From an uncultured Eubacterium sp. (GTDB lineage: Bacteria > Bacillota > Clostridia > Lachnospirales > Lachnospiraceae): 10,398 nt of DNA. Below are positions 1-6,237 of the stretch, piece after piece. The stretch covers positions 1 to 10,398 of the forward strand of contig CAJOQF010000218.1 in the NCBI GenBank assembly GCA_905236295.1. Direction: 5' to 3'. A program made the position numbers and the translations under genes. The first letter of the stretch is position 1, and each line of letters opens with the position of its first letter. Under the pieces are notes generated by a model that saw only the letters and a list, made by a program, of their open reading frames with translations, was not told where the DNA came from and did no database searches.

Positions 1-1
1 T

Positions 2-976
2 GTCTATCCTTTGATCATAAAAGACACCATGCTCGGATCTATTATCGTCGGTCCCTTCCTTATGGATACTCCGGATTCATCTCTTGTCCTCGACATCAAA
101 AACAAGTATAAGGTCAACACCGAAGGCCTGTTAAAACTTATGGATGATGCACATGAGATAAAGATAATAAGTCCGGAACTTGCCGATCAGTATATGAGAC
201 TTCTTTATTATATTATGAGCGGATTAAACTCCGGAAGTCAGGAACTTTTGATGTCTAATCAGGAACGCCTGCTGCAACAATCCCGCATTAACGAAGCTAT
301 ACAGATATACAAGTCAAATGTTTCCGCAAAGACAGATGAATATCCGCTTGATAAAGAGGCTCTTCTTGTCACAAAAGTAAAAACAGGAGATACAGAATCG
401 GCCAAAGCTATTTTAAATGATATGCTTGGCTACCTTATGTTATATGAAAAGCACGAGATTGAAAATCTGAAAATACGGATAATCGAACTCTGTGTGCTTC
501 TCTCCCGCGCTGCCATAGAGCGCGGAGCGGCTTCAAATATCGTACTCGAGCTGAACAATAAACTTGTAACTTCGATAATGGCCTCAAACGACATATATGA
601 TATCTGTTATACGTTTCAGGATAATATTGATATTTTCACAGATACGCTCTTTTTCGCCTCAGAAAAAAACAGCGGTCTGATAAAGAGGGCAACAGAATAT
701 ATCGTCGCACATTACTCCGAAAATATCACCCTGCAGGATGTGGCCTTAAACACACACCTAAACTCATCCTATTTATCTACGCTTTTTAAACATATTACAG
801 GACTGTCTTTCAAGGAATACTTAAATACTGTTCGTGTGGAAGAAGCAAAAAGGCTTTTGGCAAACACAGACTACCCGATCATCGATATCGCAATAGCCTG
901 CGGTTTTAACGACCAGAGTTATTTTACAAAAGTGTTCAAAAAATATACCGGAATAACGCCGAAGAATTTCAGATAA
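2..976 (+). CDS. AraC-family transcriptional regulator, 5'-truncated by window edge
   Basis: This is a DNA-binding regulator whose last ~100 residues form the paired helix-turn-helix of the AraC/XylS family. Counting from the TTG at position 11, helix-turn-helix 1 covers about residues 238-262 (ITLQDVALNTHLNSSYLSTL) and the second, better conserved one about 289-321 (IIDIAIACGFNDQSYFTKVF, then the typical GITPKNFR end). The reading frame is open to the left window edge and TTG at 11 has no ribosome binding site, so the true start lies outside. The N-terminal part begins inside a sensor domain; the stretch IIVGPFLMDTP resembles the GGPFL region of PocR/GAF-like ligand-binding domains, but this assignment is tentative. 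It lies 137 bases upstream of, and in the same direction as, a URO-D-type methyltransferase and is a natural candidate activator for it. The AraC assignment is secure; the ligand is unknown. Confidence 0.9.
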   Translation, partial: VYPLIIKDTMLGSIIVGPFLMDTPDSSLVLDIKNKYKVNTEGLLKLMDDAHEIKIISPELADQYMRLLYYIMSGLNSGSQELLMSNQERLLQQSRINEAIQIYKSNVSAKTDEYPLDKEALLVTKVKTGDTESAKAILNDMLGYLMLYEKHEIENLKIRIIELCVLLSRAAIERGAASNIVLELNNKLVTSIMASNDIYDICYTFQDNIDIFTDTLFFASEKNSGLIKRATEYIVAHYSENITLQDVALNTHLNSSYLSTLFKHITGLSFKEYLNTVRVEEAKRLLANTDYPIIDIAIACGFNDQSYFTKVFKKYTGITPKNFR

Positions 977-1020
977 AAAACCTCTATCTGACAAAATAAA
1001 TACTAAAATACAAATATTTT
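970..1020 (+). other. Weak A/T-rich hairpins after AraC gene
   Basis: Two small inverted repeats follow or overlap the AraC stop codon. One is CAGATA (970-975) with TATCTG (985-990), which contains the stop. The other is AAAATA (1005-1010) with TATTTT (1015-1020), followed by two more T. Neither is a convincing intrinsic terminator, so read-through from the regulator into the methyltransferase is possible. Confidence 0.25.
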
Positions 1021-1052
1021 TTGAAACTTTTTACCACGCACAATCATATAAT
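1021..1052 (+). promoter_or_regulatory. Candidate promoter of the first URO-D methyltransferase gene
   Basis: A perfect -10 hexamer TATAAT is at 1047-1052. The best -35-like hexamer, TTGAAA at 1021-1026, is 20 bases upstream instead of 17. The long spacer would make this a weak promoter that needs an activator, which would suit control by the AraC protein encoded just upstream. The -10 is seen directly; activator dependence is inferred. Confidence 0.45.
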
Positions 1053-1063
1053 TACCTCAACAT

Positions 1064-1079
1064 CAAGTTAGATAACTTG
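1064..1079 (+). promoter_or_regulatory. Palindrome CAAGTTA-GA-TAACTTG, possible operator
   Basis: This is a perfect 7-bp inverted repeat with a 2-base centre. It lies 12 to 27 bases after the -10 hexamer and 34 bases before the start codon of the methyltransferase gene. The position, just after the expected transcription start, suits a repressor operator; an RNA hairpin with a 2-base loop could not form as drawn. Its core AGTTAGATAA also occurs upstream of the second URO-D gene at 10218-10227. Confidence 0.4.
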
Positions 1080-1113
1080 TTACAGAAAAGATTAATTTTA
1101 GGAGGTAATTAAA

Positions 1114-2124
1114 ATGAAACGTGACATGATGAAGTGGGTAGACGAGATAATCGCAGCTGACAGGAAAAAGGGATTTTTGGTACTGTCATTCCCGGCAATC
1201 CAGAAAATGGGTATCACTGTTAAAGAACTTATTCAATCCAGCGATCTCCAAGCAAAGGCAATGAAGATCGTTGCCGACGAGACACCTGAAGCTGCAGCAG
1301 CTGTAAGCATGATGGATCTCTCTCTCGAAGCTGAGGCCTTTGGATCAACAGTTCATTTCTCAGATGATGAGGTTCCAACCGTAGTAGGAAGCATCGTTAA
1401 CTCTGAGGAGGAGGCCGACTCGCTTGCAATTCCTGAAATCGGAGCAGGGCGCACACAGATTTATATAGATGCCATCGAAAAGGCTGTGAAACTTATCGAA
1501 GATCGCCCTGTTTTCGCCGGCGTTATCGGACCATTCTCTCTTGCAGGACGTCTGATGGATGTATCAGAGGCAATGATCTACTGTTATGATGAGCCGGATA
1601 TGGTTCACAAGATCCTTGAAAAGGTTACAGAGTTTACCATCAAATACATCACAGCATATAAAAATGTCGGCGCAGACGGAGTTGTTATCGCTGAGCCTTT
1701 GGCAGGTCTTCTTTCACCGGATCTCGAAGAAGAATTCTCATGCGAATATATGAAAAAGATTGTTGAAGCTGTACAGGATGACAACTTCCTCGTTGTTTAT
1801 CACAACTGTGGAAACTGCACCATCCAGCAGATCGAATCGATCACTTCAAACGGATGCCGTATGCTCCATTTCGGTAACGCTATAAAGATGGATGAGATGA
1901 TGCCACATATCCCTGAGAATATTGTTGCCATGGGTAATGTTGATCCGGCAGGACAGTTCAGAAACGGCACTCCCGAATCAGTAAAGGCAGCCACAAAAGA
2001 CATCATGGAGAAATGTGCATCATACAAAAACTTCGTTCCTTCAAGCGGATGCGATATCCCGCCGATGTCTCCTTGGGAGAATATCCATGCATTCTTCGAA
2101 GAGTTGGATGCATTTTACGCATAA
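1114..2124 (+). CDS. URO-D-family methyltransferase, MtaA/MtbA-like (methylcobamide:acceptor methyltransferase)
   Basis: The protein has 336 residues, the usual length of methylcobamide:coenzyme M methyltransferases, and a URO-D-type TIM barrel. Visible family features are IGPFSLAGRL (about 138-147), the zinc motif H230-x-C232 (YHNCGNC), the GNVDP loop (274-278), GTPESV (285-290) and the third zinc ligand C313 in SSGCDIPP. In MtaA/MtbA this His-Cys-Cys zinc site activates the acceptor thiol that takes the methyl group from a methylated corrinoid protein. Clostridia generally lack coenzyme M, so the acceptor here may be tetrahydrofolate, as reported for MtgA-type relatives, or something else. 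The start is set by AGGAGGT at 1100-1106, 7 bases before ATG. It is preceded by an AraC regulator and followed by a terminator, so it is probably monocistronic. Family and metal site are secure; the substrate is not known, and true haem-pathway decarboxylase activity is unlikely. Confidence 0.88.
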   Translation: MKRDMMKWVDEIIAADRKKGFLVLSFPAIQKMGITVKELIQSSDLQAKAMKIVADETPEAAAAVSMMDLSLEAEAFGSTVHFSDDEVPTVVGSIVNSEEEADSLAIPEIGAGRTQIYIDAIEKAVKLIEDRPVFAGVIGPFSLAGRLMDVSEAMIYCYDEPDMVHKILEKVTEFTIKYITAYKNVGADGVVIAEPLAGLLSPDLEEEFSCEYMKKIVEAVQDDNFLVVYHNCGNCTIQQIESITSNGCRMLHFGNAIKMDEMMPHIPENIVAMGNVDPAGQFRNGTPESVKAATKDIMEKCASYKNFVPSSGCDIPPMSPWENIHAFFEELDAFYA

Positions 2125-2168
2125 AAATCCTTTTAAAGATCATCTTAACCTTATCCGGTTGGATTAAG

Positions 2169-2201
2169 AAAACAGCTACATCATATTGGTGTAGCTGTTT
2201 T
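2169..2201. terminator. Bidirectional intrinsic terminator between convergent genes
   Basis: The perfect 12-bp inverted repeat AAAACAGCTACA (2169-2180) and TGTAGCTGTTTT (2190-2201) has a 9-base loop. The flanking A and T runs give a U-tract in both directions. It lies between the end of the plus-strand methyltransferase and the end of the minus-strand phospholipase, so it can serve both. Confidence 0.85.
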
Positions 2202-2274
2202 AATGTATCTTTGATCCTGCCCTTTGAGAGACTCAAAAATCATAGGTTCCCCTCTCTTATGCAACAATTAAATA

Positions 2275-3045
2275 TTATGCCTTACCTACGGAAAACTTCA
2301 TCATCGCATCCTTGTATCCCATCTTTATATTGGTATCGATCCTCTCACGATCAAAAACAAGAATTCCTCCAAGATCCTCTGATGGAGTCAGGTACATCAA
2401 ATTGGAACATCCCGCATATTTAGGATGCTGAGGTTCCTGATGAAGATCCACAACAATAAGCTCCGTCGCACCCATTGAAATGGCAAGCTCAATGGGAAGA
2501 TTATCATGATACATACCGTCTATATAGAATTCGTGACCTATCTTGTGCAACGGGAATACCGGATAGACCGAAGACGACGCTATAATGTAATCCTGTAAAA
2601 GTCCCTCGGGGATAGTATCCTTTGTCATAAGGAACGGTTTCCTGTCGCGGGATCTCACCGTAACAAGACCGTAATCCACATCCGATGCCCGCAATCTTTC
2701 CTCATCAATATTCTTTTGGACGAACTCTTTAAATGGCTGATTGTTTACAGCTCCCTCTGTCCATCTGTCCGTTTGCCCGGGTATAATAAAACTCTTCAGG
2801 AAATCCAAAAAGTTTCTTTTTTTGGCAGCTCCCATAAAATCTTCCATCACCATATTGTTCCACACTTCGACTGCCTCATCATAAGCTCTCATAGCCATCA
2901 TGGCTCCATTTATCGAACCTATGGATGTTCCGGTCACAATATGATAATCAATGGACAGCTCATTTAAAGCCTTCCATACTCCTATCTCATATGCTCCTTT
3001 TGTACCACCGCCGCTTAGCACGACTGCTCTTTTAATCTCACCCAT
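2275..3045 (-). CDS. Patatin-like phospholipase (RssA/YlbK type)
   Basis: This 256-residue protein has the full patatin catalytic signature. The oxyanion-hole loop GGGTKGAYE is at 12-20, the nucleophile elbow GTSIGS at 39-44 has Ser41, and the Asp-Gly of the catalytic dyad is at 176-177 (FYIDGMYHDNLP). The stretch ASSSVYPVFPLHKI (156-169) is also typical. Such enzymes hydrolyse acyl ester bonds of lipids with a Ser/Asp dyad. No signal peptide or membrane segment is seen, so a cytoplasmic or membrane-surface location is likely. The ATG overlaps the TGA stop of the upstream DUF308 gene by one base (TGATG), with GGAGGCGA as binding site inside that gene, so the two are translationally coupled. 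The in vivo lipid substrate cannot be told from sequence. Confidence 0.92.
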   Translation of the reverse strand: MGEIKRAVVLSGGGTKGAYEIGVWKALNELSIDYHIVTGTSIGSINGAMMAMRAYDEAVEVWNNMVMEDFMGAAKKRNFLDFLKSFIIPGQTDRWTEGAVNNQPFKEFVQKNIDEERLRASDVDYGLVTVRSRDRKPFLMTKDTIPEGLLQDYIIASSSVYPVFPLHKIGHEFYIDGMYHDNLPIELAISMGATELIVVDLHQEPQHPKYAGCSNLMYLTPSEDLGGILVFDRERIDTNIKMGYKDAMMKFSVGKA

Positions 3046-3596
3046 CAGTCACTCGCCTCCAACACATCCACAGTTCTAGCCATCCATATAAATCTTGCAC
3101 CGATGACAAACATTCCGACGACTATTACAAGTCCACCTACAAACAGACCGAATATCGGGAAAAGGATCGCGAGAACACCTATAGCTACCATCACTGCACC
3201 ACCGACCATCGAAGGGATTGATCCCGGTGCCTGAACGCCCAGATCTACTGAGGTCATAGCCTTTCGGTACATCACGGCACCAATAACATCGAGAACACCG
3301 CTTCCCATCAGATAAATCGAAAATACAAGTATGACATATCGAAGTGCAAATTCTCCCAGATTATCTCCGATGAATATAAATATTCCAAACACTACAGAAA
3401 GACACGCTACAATAAGACCAAATATGCCTGCTGCACCGCATCTCCTCATTGAAATCCAGTTTACGATGCTGCCAACTCCGTACAAAAGCACTCCGATTCC
3501 ACAAAGTACCAAGGTCAAATCATGAACTGTCAAGGTCAATATGCCAATAAAGATCATAAATGCACCCATGATCAAGTAAAGAATTTTCTTTTTCAA
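3045..3596 (-). CDS. DUF308 / HdeD-like membrane protein
   Basis: This is a small, very hydrophobic protein of 183 residues with about six predicted membrane helices arranged as repeating helical pairs. Examples are LYLIMGAFMIFIGILTLTVH at the N-terminus and VMVAIGVLAILFPIFGLFVG near the C-terminus. The repeated pattern of Gly-rich helices and a length just under 190 residues match the DUF308/HdeD family. HdeD is linked to acid resistance in E. coli, but the molecular role of the family is not established. The start is TTG at 3594-3596 with GGGAGGTG 6 to 7 bases before it; no ATG nearby has a comparable binding site. It is coupled to the patatin-like gene downstream, so the pair may act together at the membrane. 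Confidence 0.8.
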   Translation of the reverse strand: MKKKILYLIMGAFMIFIGILTLTVHDLTLVLCGIGVLLYGVGSIVNWISMRRCGAAGIFGLIVACLSVVFGIFIFIGDNLGEFALRYVILVFSIYLMGSGVLDVIGAVMYRKAMTSVDLGVQAPGSIPSMVGGAVMVAIGVLAILFPIFGLFVGGLVIVVGMFVIGARFIWMARTVDVLEASD

Positions 3597-3613
3597 AATA
3601 ACACCTCCCTGCC

Positions 3614-3730
3614 TTATCTCCTTATACCGCGAGCTGCATAGTATTTTTCTTTTTCAGAATACATATCTGCATCTGCTAAACGCTCCAGTTCATCAACCGT
3701 TGAATCCGGATTATCTTTATATGATGCATA
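3614..3730 (-). pseudogene. C-terminal remnant of a GGDEF (diguanylate cyclase) domain
   Basis: The minus strand carries an open stretch of 38 codons ending in TAA (3614-3616). It reads YASYKDNPDSTVDELERLAD, then ADMYSEKEKYYAARGIRR. This is the end of a GGDEF domain: the strand after the conserved S-x-G-Y-A, the s-v-d-E-L helix and the AD-x-x-MY-x-x-K motif. In the same frame the codon just before is TGA (3731-3733) where the family has Gly, which fits a single G-to-T change from GGA. No start codon or GGDEF active-site region precedes it. The stop lies a few bases before the binding site of the DUF308 gene, so a diguanylate cyclase once probably headed that operon. The family call rests on my recognition of the motif only. 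Confidence 0.6.
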
Positions 3731-3773
3731 TCAAGTTCCTCATATACAGTTTACCATCCTTAAATACTTTAAT

Positions 3774-3803
3774 ATTATACCACTAAGTCTCCGTCAAAGT
3801 AAA
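3774..3803 (-). promoter_or_regulatory. Extended -10 promoter for the DUF308/patatin operon
   Basis: On the minus strand TATAAT (3774-3779) is preceded by TGG, giving an extended -10 element. A -35-like TTTACT (3798-3803) lies 18 bases upstream. Transcription would start near 3767 and run through the GGDEF remnant into the DUF308 gene, leaving a leader of about 170 bases. No other -10 as good is seen before the DUF308 gene. Confidence 0.55.
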
Positions 3804-3829
3804 CATTCGTAAACAAACACCAGCTGTTT

Positions 3830-3858
3830 TAAACTGCATATTTTAGATCATCAGTTTA
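3830..3858 (-). other. Weak hairpin across the hydantoinase stop codon
   Basis: TAAACTG and CAGTTTA form a 7-bp inverted repeat with a 15-base loop that spans the end of the hydantoinase-like gene. No T-run follows, so it is a poor terminator candidate. The transcript may continue into the promoter region of the DUF308 operon. Confidence 0.25.
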
Positions 3859-5821
3859 TACCTGCATACCCCCTTACAGACACCCTACCTCCTACTACGA
3901 ACGGCGATCCATAGAATATGCCTGTAGTTTTTTCGACGTTTTCCTCAAATCTGATCTCTCCTTTTGCCCCTCTTCGCTTTGCGGAATCATTCACCTTTTC
4001 TTTGAGGTATTCAGCAGAAACTTGTATTGCATCATCAAATTCCTCACTTTCAACAGGTTTCCCGTCCAAAAAAACACAATATCCCGGTATTCCCTCTACG
4101 GATCTGAAAGTAATTTCAATCGACTTTTCCACTACAATCTGTCCGGCAAGTGTACCTATTGCATTTGCAACAATAGAATGTTTAGGCATAACGGCGTATG
4201 TATTAAGATTCGAAGCCACCTTATCCATAAATATATGCGCGGGGCCTCCCACTCCGACAACGGGGACACCTGATGTGAAATCAGTAATATACATACCGCA
4301 TTCTTTCCCCAAGTCATACTGCATGGTGATAAACTTCAAAAGGTCTTTATCTATCCCCTCTTTGTAATAATCACCACCACTCTCAATAAGAACCCGGATG
4401 ATATTGATCGTAAGCTTTTTTTCAAACTCCTTATAGACCATATCCGCAATCACATTTTCATCAAGATAGGTCTTCTTTGACAAAATATTCAAGGCTGCTT
4501 TTGCGGCTGTTGAATTATATTTTGAAAACTCGCCGTTAATATGCATAATATCAGTGGGAGTTATGCCAAATCTCATCACTATTCCATACTTTTCGAGAAC
4601 ACCGATATTGTTTTCAAAAGCATATCTGTCCTCTATATCCTCATAGATAAGAGGCCCATTCATAAGACTTCTGCATATATCTTCCTGTATATCGGTGAGA
4701 TTGTATTTTTCAAAATCACTTTTTACAAGTTCAAATCCCTCATAAGGATATTTTGAATTGTAAAACTTATCCTCCGCTAATTCTTGAAGCCTTTTTGAGA
4801 TCAGTGGATATTTTGATGCGACCATACATACCGGCATAACGCGATAATCCATAAGTTCTGTCTTTTTGCCATCACATCTTATGAGACTGTCTCCGCCAAG
4901 CCCAAAAGTGTCAATATACATTCCTTTGACAAATGTTTTCCAGCCGTTAATTTTGATTCCGCCGTCAACAGTCAGCGCAACCCCGTTTTTTAGGAGCGCT
5001 ATATCCGTAGTCGTTCCACCTATGTCTACCACAACAGCATCCTTGCACTTTGAAAGCCAACCGCCTCCAAGGGCACTCGCCGCAGGTCCGCAAAGAAGGG
5101 TTTCTACCGGGTGCTCGAGTGCATACTCTTCACTCATAAGGGAGCCGTCGCTTCTCACAATATAAACAGGCGCTGTTATATCGTATTTCGACAATACGTT
5201 CTTTACAGCGCTCAAAAATGAATTGATTATCGGGATCAGTCTTACGTTTAAATATGTACCCGCTCCTCTTCTGATAACATTTAACTCGGAAAAGAGACTA
5301 CTGCCACAGACTATTGGCACGTCATAAAAATCGGACAAAATCTCCTTTGCTTTCAACTCAAAGCTGTTATCCCTTTGAGCATTTGCCTGGACGATCCCTA
5401 TAGCCAGAGCATCGCTAAAATCATCTATCATGTCATACAGTGCTTCCCAATCGGCGGGAACACCTTCTACATAGCCGCCATCAGGTATACCGTCTATAAC
5501 CCTTATATCATCAAGACTTTCAAATCCATAATCTTTATAGTAGCTTTTTAGCACCTTCTTATCCGCTCCAATAAGTAAAAGTTTTACCTGACTTCCCTTA
5601 TTCTCTACACAAGCATTTGTCGCAAGTGTAGTTGACAGTGAAACAAAACCAACTTTTTTTAGAAGGTCCGCATCCAGCATTTTTATCGCTTCTTCGATTC
5701 CGATTTCAAGTTTTTCCTTAGTCGTTGCAGTCTTTCCAACAGACAACACCTCGGATTCATCCATATCAAAAATAACTGCATCTGTACATGTTCCACCCGT
5801 ATCAATTCCAAGTCCCAGCAT
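3851..5821 (-). CDS. Hydantoinase/oxoprolinase A-family ATPase (HyuA-like), stand-alone
   Basis: This 656-residue ASKHA-fold protein starts with the first phosphate loop GIDTGGTCTDAV (5-16), as in HyuA and 5-oxoprolinase N-terminal domains. It continues with STTLATNACVENKGSQVKLL (about 63-82), RRGAGTYLN (184-192), CGPAASALGG (244-253) and the second phosphate loop VVDIGGTTTDIALL (264-277). A late GVGGPAHIFMDK matches the C-terminal half. Relatives use ATP to open cyclic amides such as hydantoins or 5-oxoproline, normally with a HyuB partner; no HyuB is present nearby. In anaerobes similar ASKHA proteins also reactivate corrinoid proteins, but this one lacks the ferredoxin-like Cys cluster of RamA/RACo. 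The start is supported by GAGGTGA 5 bases before ATG. It has its own promoter. The family is secure; the reaction is open. Confidence 0.88.
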   Translation of the reverse strand: MLGLGIDTGGTCTDAVIFDMDESEVLSVGKTATTKEKLEIGIEEAIKMLDADLLKKVGFVSLSTTLATNACVENKGSQVKLLLIGADKKVLKSYYKDYGFESLDDIRVIDGIPDGGYVEGVPADWEALYDMIDDFSDALAIGIVQANAQRDNSFELKAKEILSDFYDVPIVCGSSLFSELNVIRRGAGTYLNVRLIPIINSFLSAVKNVLSKYDITAPVYIVRSDGSLMSEEYALEHPVETLLCGPAASALGGGWLSKCKDAVVVDIGGTTTDIALLKNGVALTVDGGIKINGWKTFVKGMYIDTFGLGGDSLIRCDGKKTELMDYRVMPVCMVASKYPLISKRLQELAEDKFYNSKYPYEGFELVKSDFEKYNLTDIQEDICRSLMNGPLIYEDIEDRYAFENNIGVLEKYGIVMRFGITPTDIMHINGEFSKYNSTAAKAALNILSKKTYLDENVIADMVYKEFEKKLTINIIRVLIESGGDYYKEGIDKDLLKFITMQYDLGKECGMYITDFTSGVPVVGVGGPAHIFMDKVASNLNTYAVMPKHSIVANAIGTLAGQIVVEKSIEITFRSVEGIPGYCVFLDGKPVESEEFDDAIQVSAEYLKEKVNDSAKRRGAKGEIRFEENVEKTTGIFYGSPFVVGGRVSVRGYAGIN

Positions 5822-5888
5822 TTGTCACCTCATATATAAACTCATTCAGATATCTCTTCCATTTTCATCCCGAACAGAATATGTTTTT

Positions 5889-5918
5889 ATTCTAAGGCAA
5901 AAATATGTCATTTGTAAA
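5889..5918 (-). promoter_or_regulatory. Promoter of the hydantoinase-like gene
   Basis: On the minus strand a -35 TTTACA (5913-5918) and a -10 TAGAAT (5889-5894) are separated by 18 bases. The predicted start near 5882 gives a leader of about 60 bases before the ATG. It lies just downstream of the terminator of the transporter operon, so the gene forms its own unit. Confidence 0.5.
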
Positions 5919-5929
5919 TCAAATAGTTA

Positions 5930-5963
5930 AAAGGCCGTCGCATATCACATGGCGACAGCCTTT
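5930..5963 (-). terminator. Intrinsic terminator of the symporter operon
   Basis: The inverted repeat AAAGGCcGTCGC (5930-5941) and GCGACaGCCTTT (5952-5963) has one internal mismatch and a 10-base loop. Read on the minus strand the stem is GC-rich and ends in a T-run (CCTTTT). It closes the symporter and small-protein unit 34 bases after the last stop codon. Confidence 0.8.
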
Positions 5964-5997
5964 CTTATAAAATATAAAGGGGGTAAAGAATTATGGC

Positions 5998-6120
5998 TTA
6001 TTCGATCTCGTCTCTGTTTTGTTTCCCTTTTGCCATAAAAATTCCGGCAGCAATACCAAACAGGCACATCATCGCTATTATTCCAATCATCCATCCCTGA
6101 GTCATTGTAATTGCCAGCAT
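5998..6120 (-). CDS. Small single-TM protein, candidate symporter accessory subunit (40 aa)
   Basis: This is a 40-residue ORF in the same operon as the sodium symporter. The sequence begins MLAITMTQ. It has one hydrophobic helix at about residues 9-30 (GWMIGIIAMMCLFGIAAGIF) and ends in a charged tail (KGKQNRDEIE) expected in the cytoplasm. It starts with ATG two bases after the TGA of the preceding small ORF. An ideal AGGAGG at 6128-6133 lies 7 bases upstream, so it is almost certainly translated. Tiny one-helix proteins encoded next to NSS and SSS transporters, such as MetS-type subunits, are known partners of those permeases. A similar role here is inferred from position and size, not from recognised homology. 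Confidence 0.7.
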   Translation of the reverse strand: MLAITMTQGWMIGIIAMMCLFGIAAGIFMAKGKQNRDEIE

Positions 6121-6122
6121 AA

Positions 6123-6227
6123 TCAATCCTCCTTCTCAGCTTCTTTAAAAAGTTTTCCTATAAAGTATCCCGCAACAGTTATTCCGATAACCATCGCAAC
6201 AGCTTCAAAAATAATATGTGCAACCAT
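6123..6227 (-). CDS. Small single-TM protein, candidate symporter accessory subunit (34 aa)
   Basis: This is a 34-residue ORF directly after the sodium symporter. It starts MVAHIIFEAV, has a hydrophobic helix over about residues 4-24 with a single Glu at 8, and ends in a charged tail (KLFKEAEKED). Its AGGAGGT binding site overlaps the TAG stop codon of the symporter gene (6238-6240) and lies 6 bases before the ATG, so translation is coupled to the transporter. The TGA stop is followed two bases later by the start of a second tiny membrane protein. The function is unknown; an accessory or stabilising subunit of the symporter is the simplest reading. No known family was recognised with confidence. 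Confidence 0.68.
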   Translation of the reverse strand: MVAHIIFEAVAMVIGITVAGYFIGKLFKEAEKED

Positions 6228-6237
6228 AATCTACCTC

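Noticed and set aside
1114..2124. True uroporphyrinogen III decarboxylase (HemE)
   Set aside because: The His-x-Cys...Cys zinc site and overall motif pattern match the MtaA/MtbA methyltransferase branch, and no haem biosynthesis gene is nearby.
2003..2423. Overlapping ORFs on both strands across the end of the methyltransferase gene and the terminator
   Set aside because: They run through a strong terminator hairpin and into the phospholipase gene in the wrong frame; no binding site or recognisable protein.
3795..3822. Direct repeat GTAAAC-ATTC-GTAAAC upstream of the DUF308 operon
   Set aside because: Two 6-base copies only, overlapping the -35 region; too short to separate from chance in AT-rich sequence.
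5993..6094. Plus-strand ORF of 33 codons starting at ATG 5993 with a GGGGG-rich stretch before it
   Set aside because: It lies fully antisense to the 40-residue membrane protein ORF, which has a better binding site, operon spacing and a sensible membrane topology; the plus-strand reading has no supporting context.
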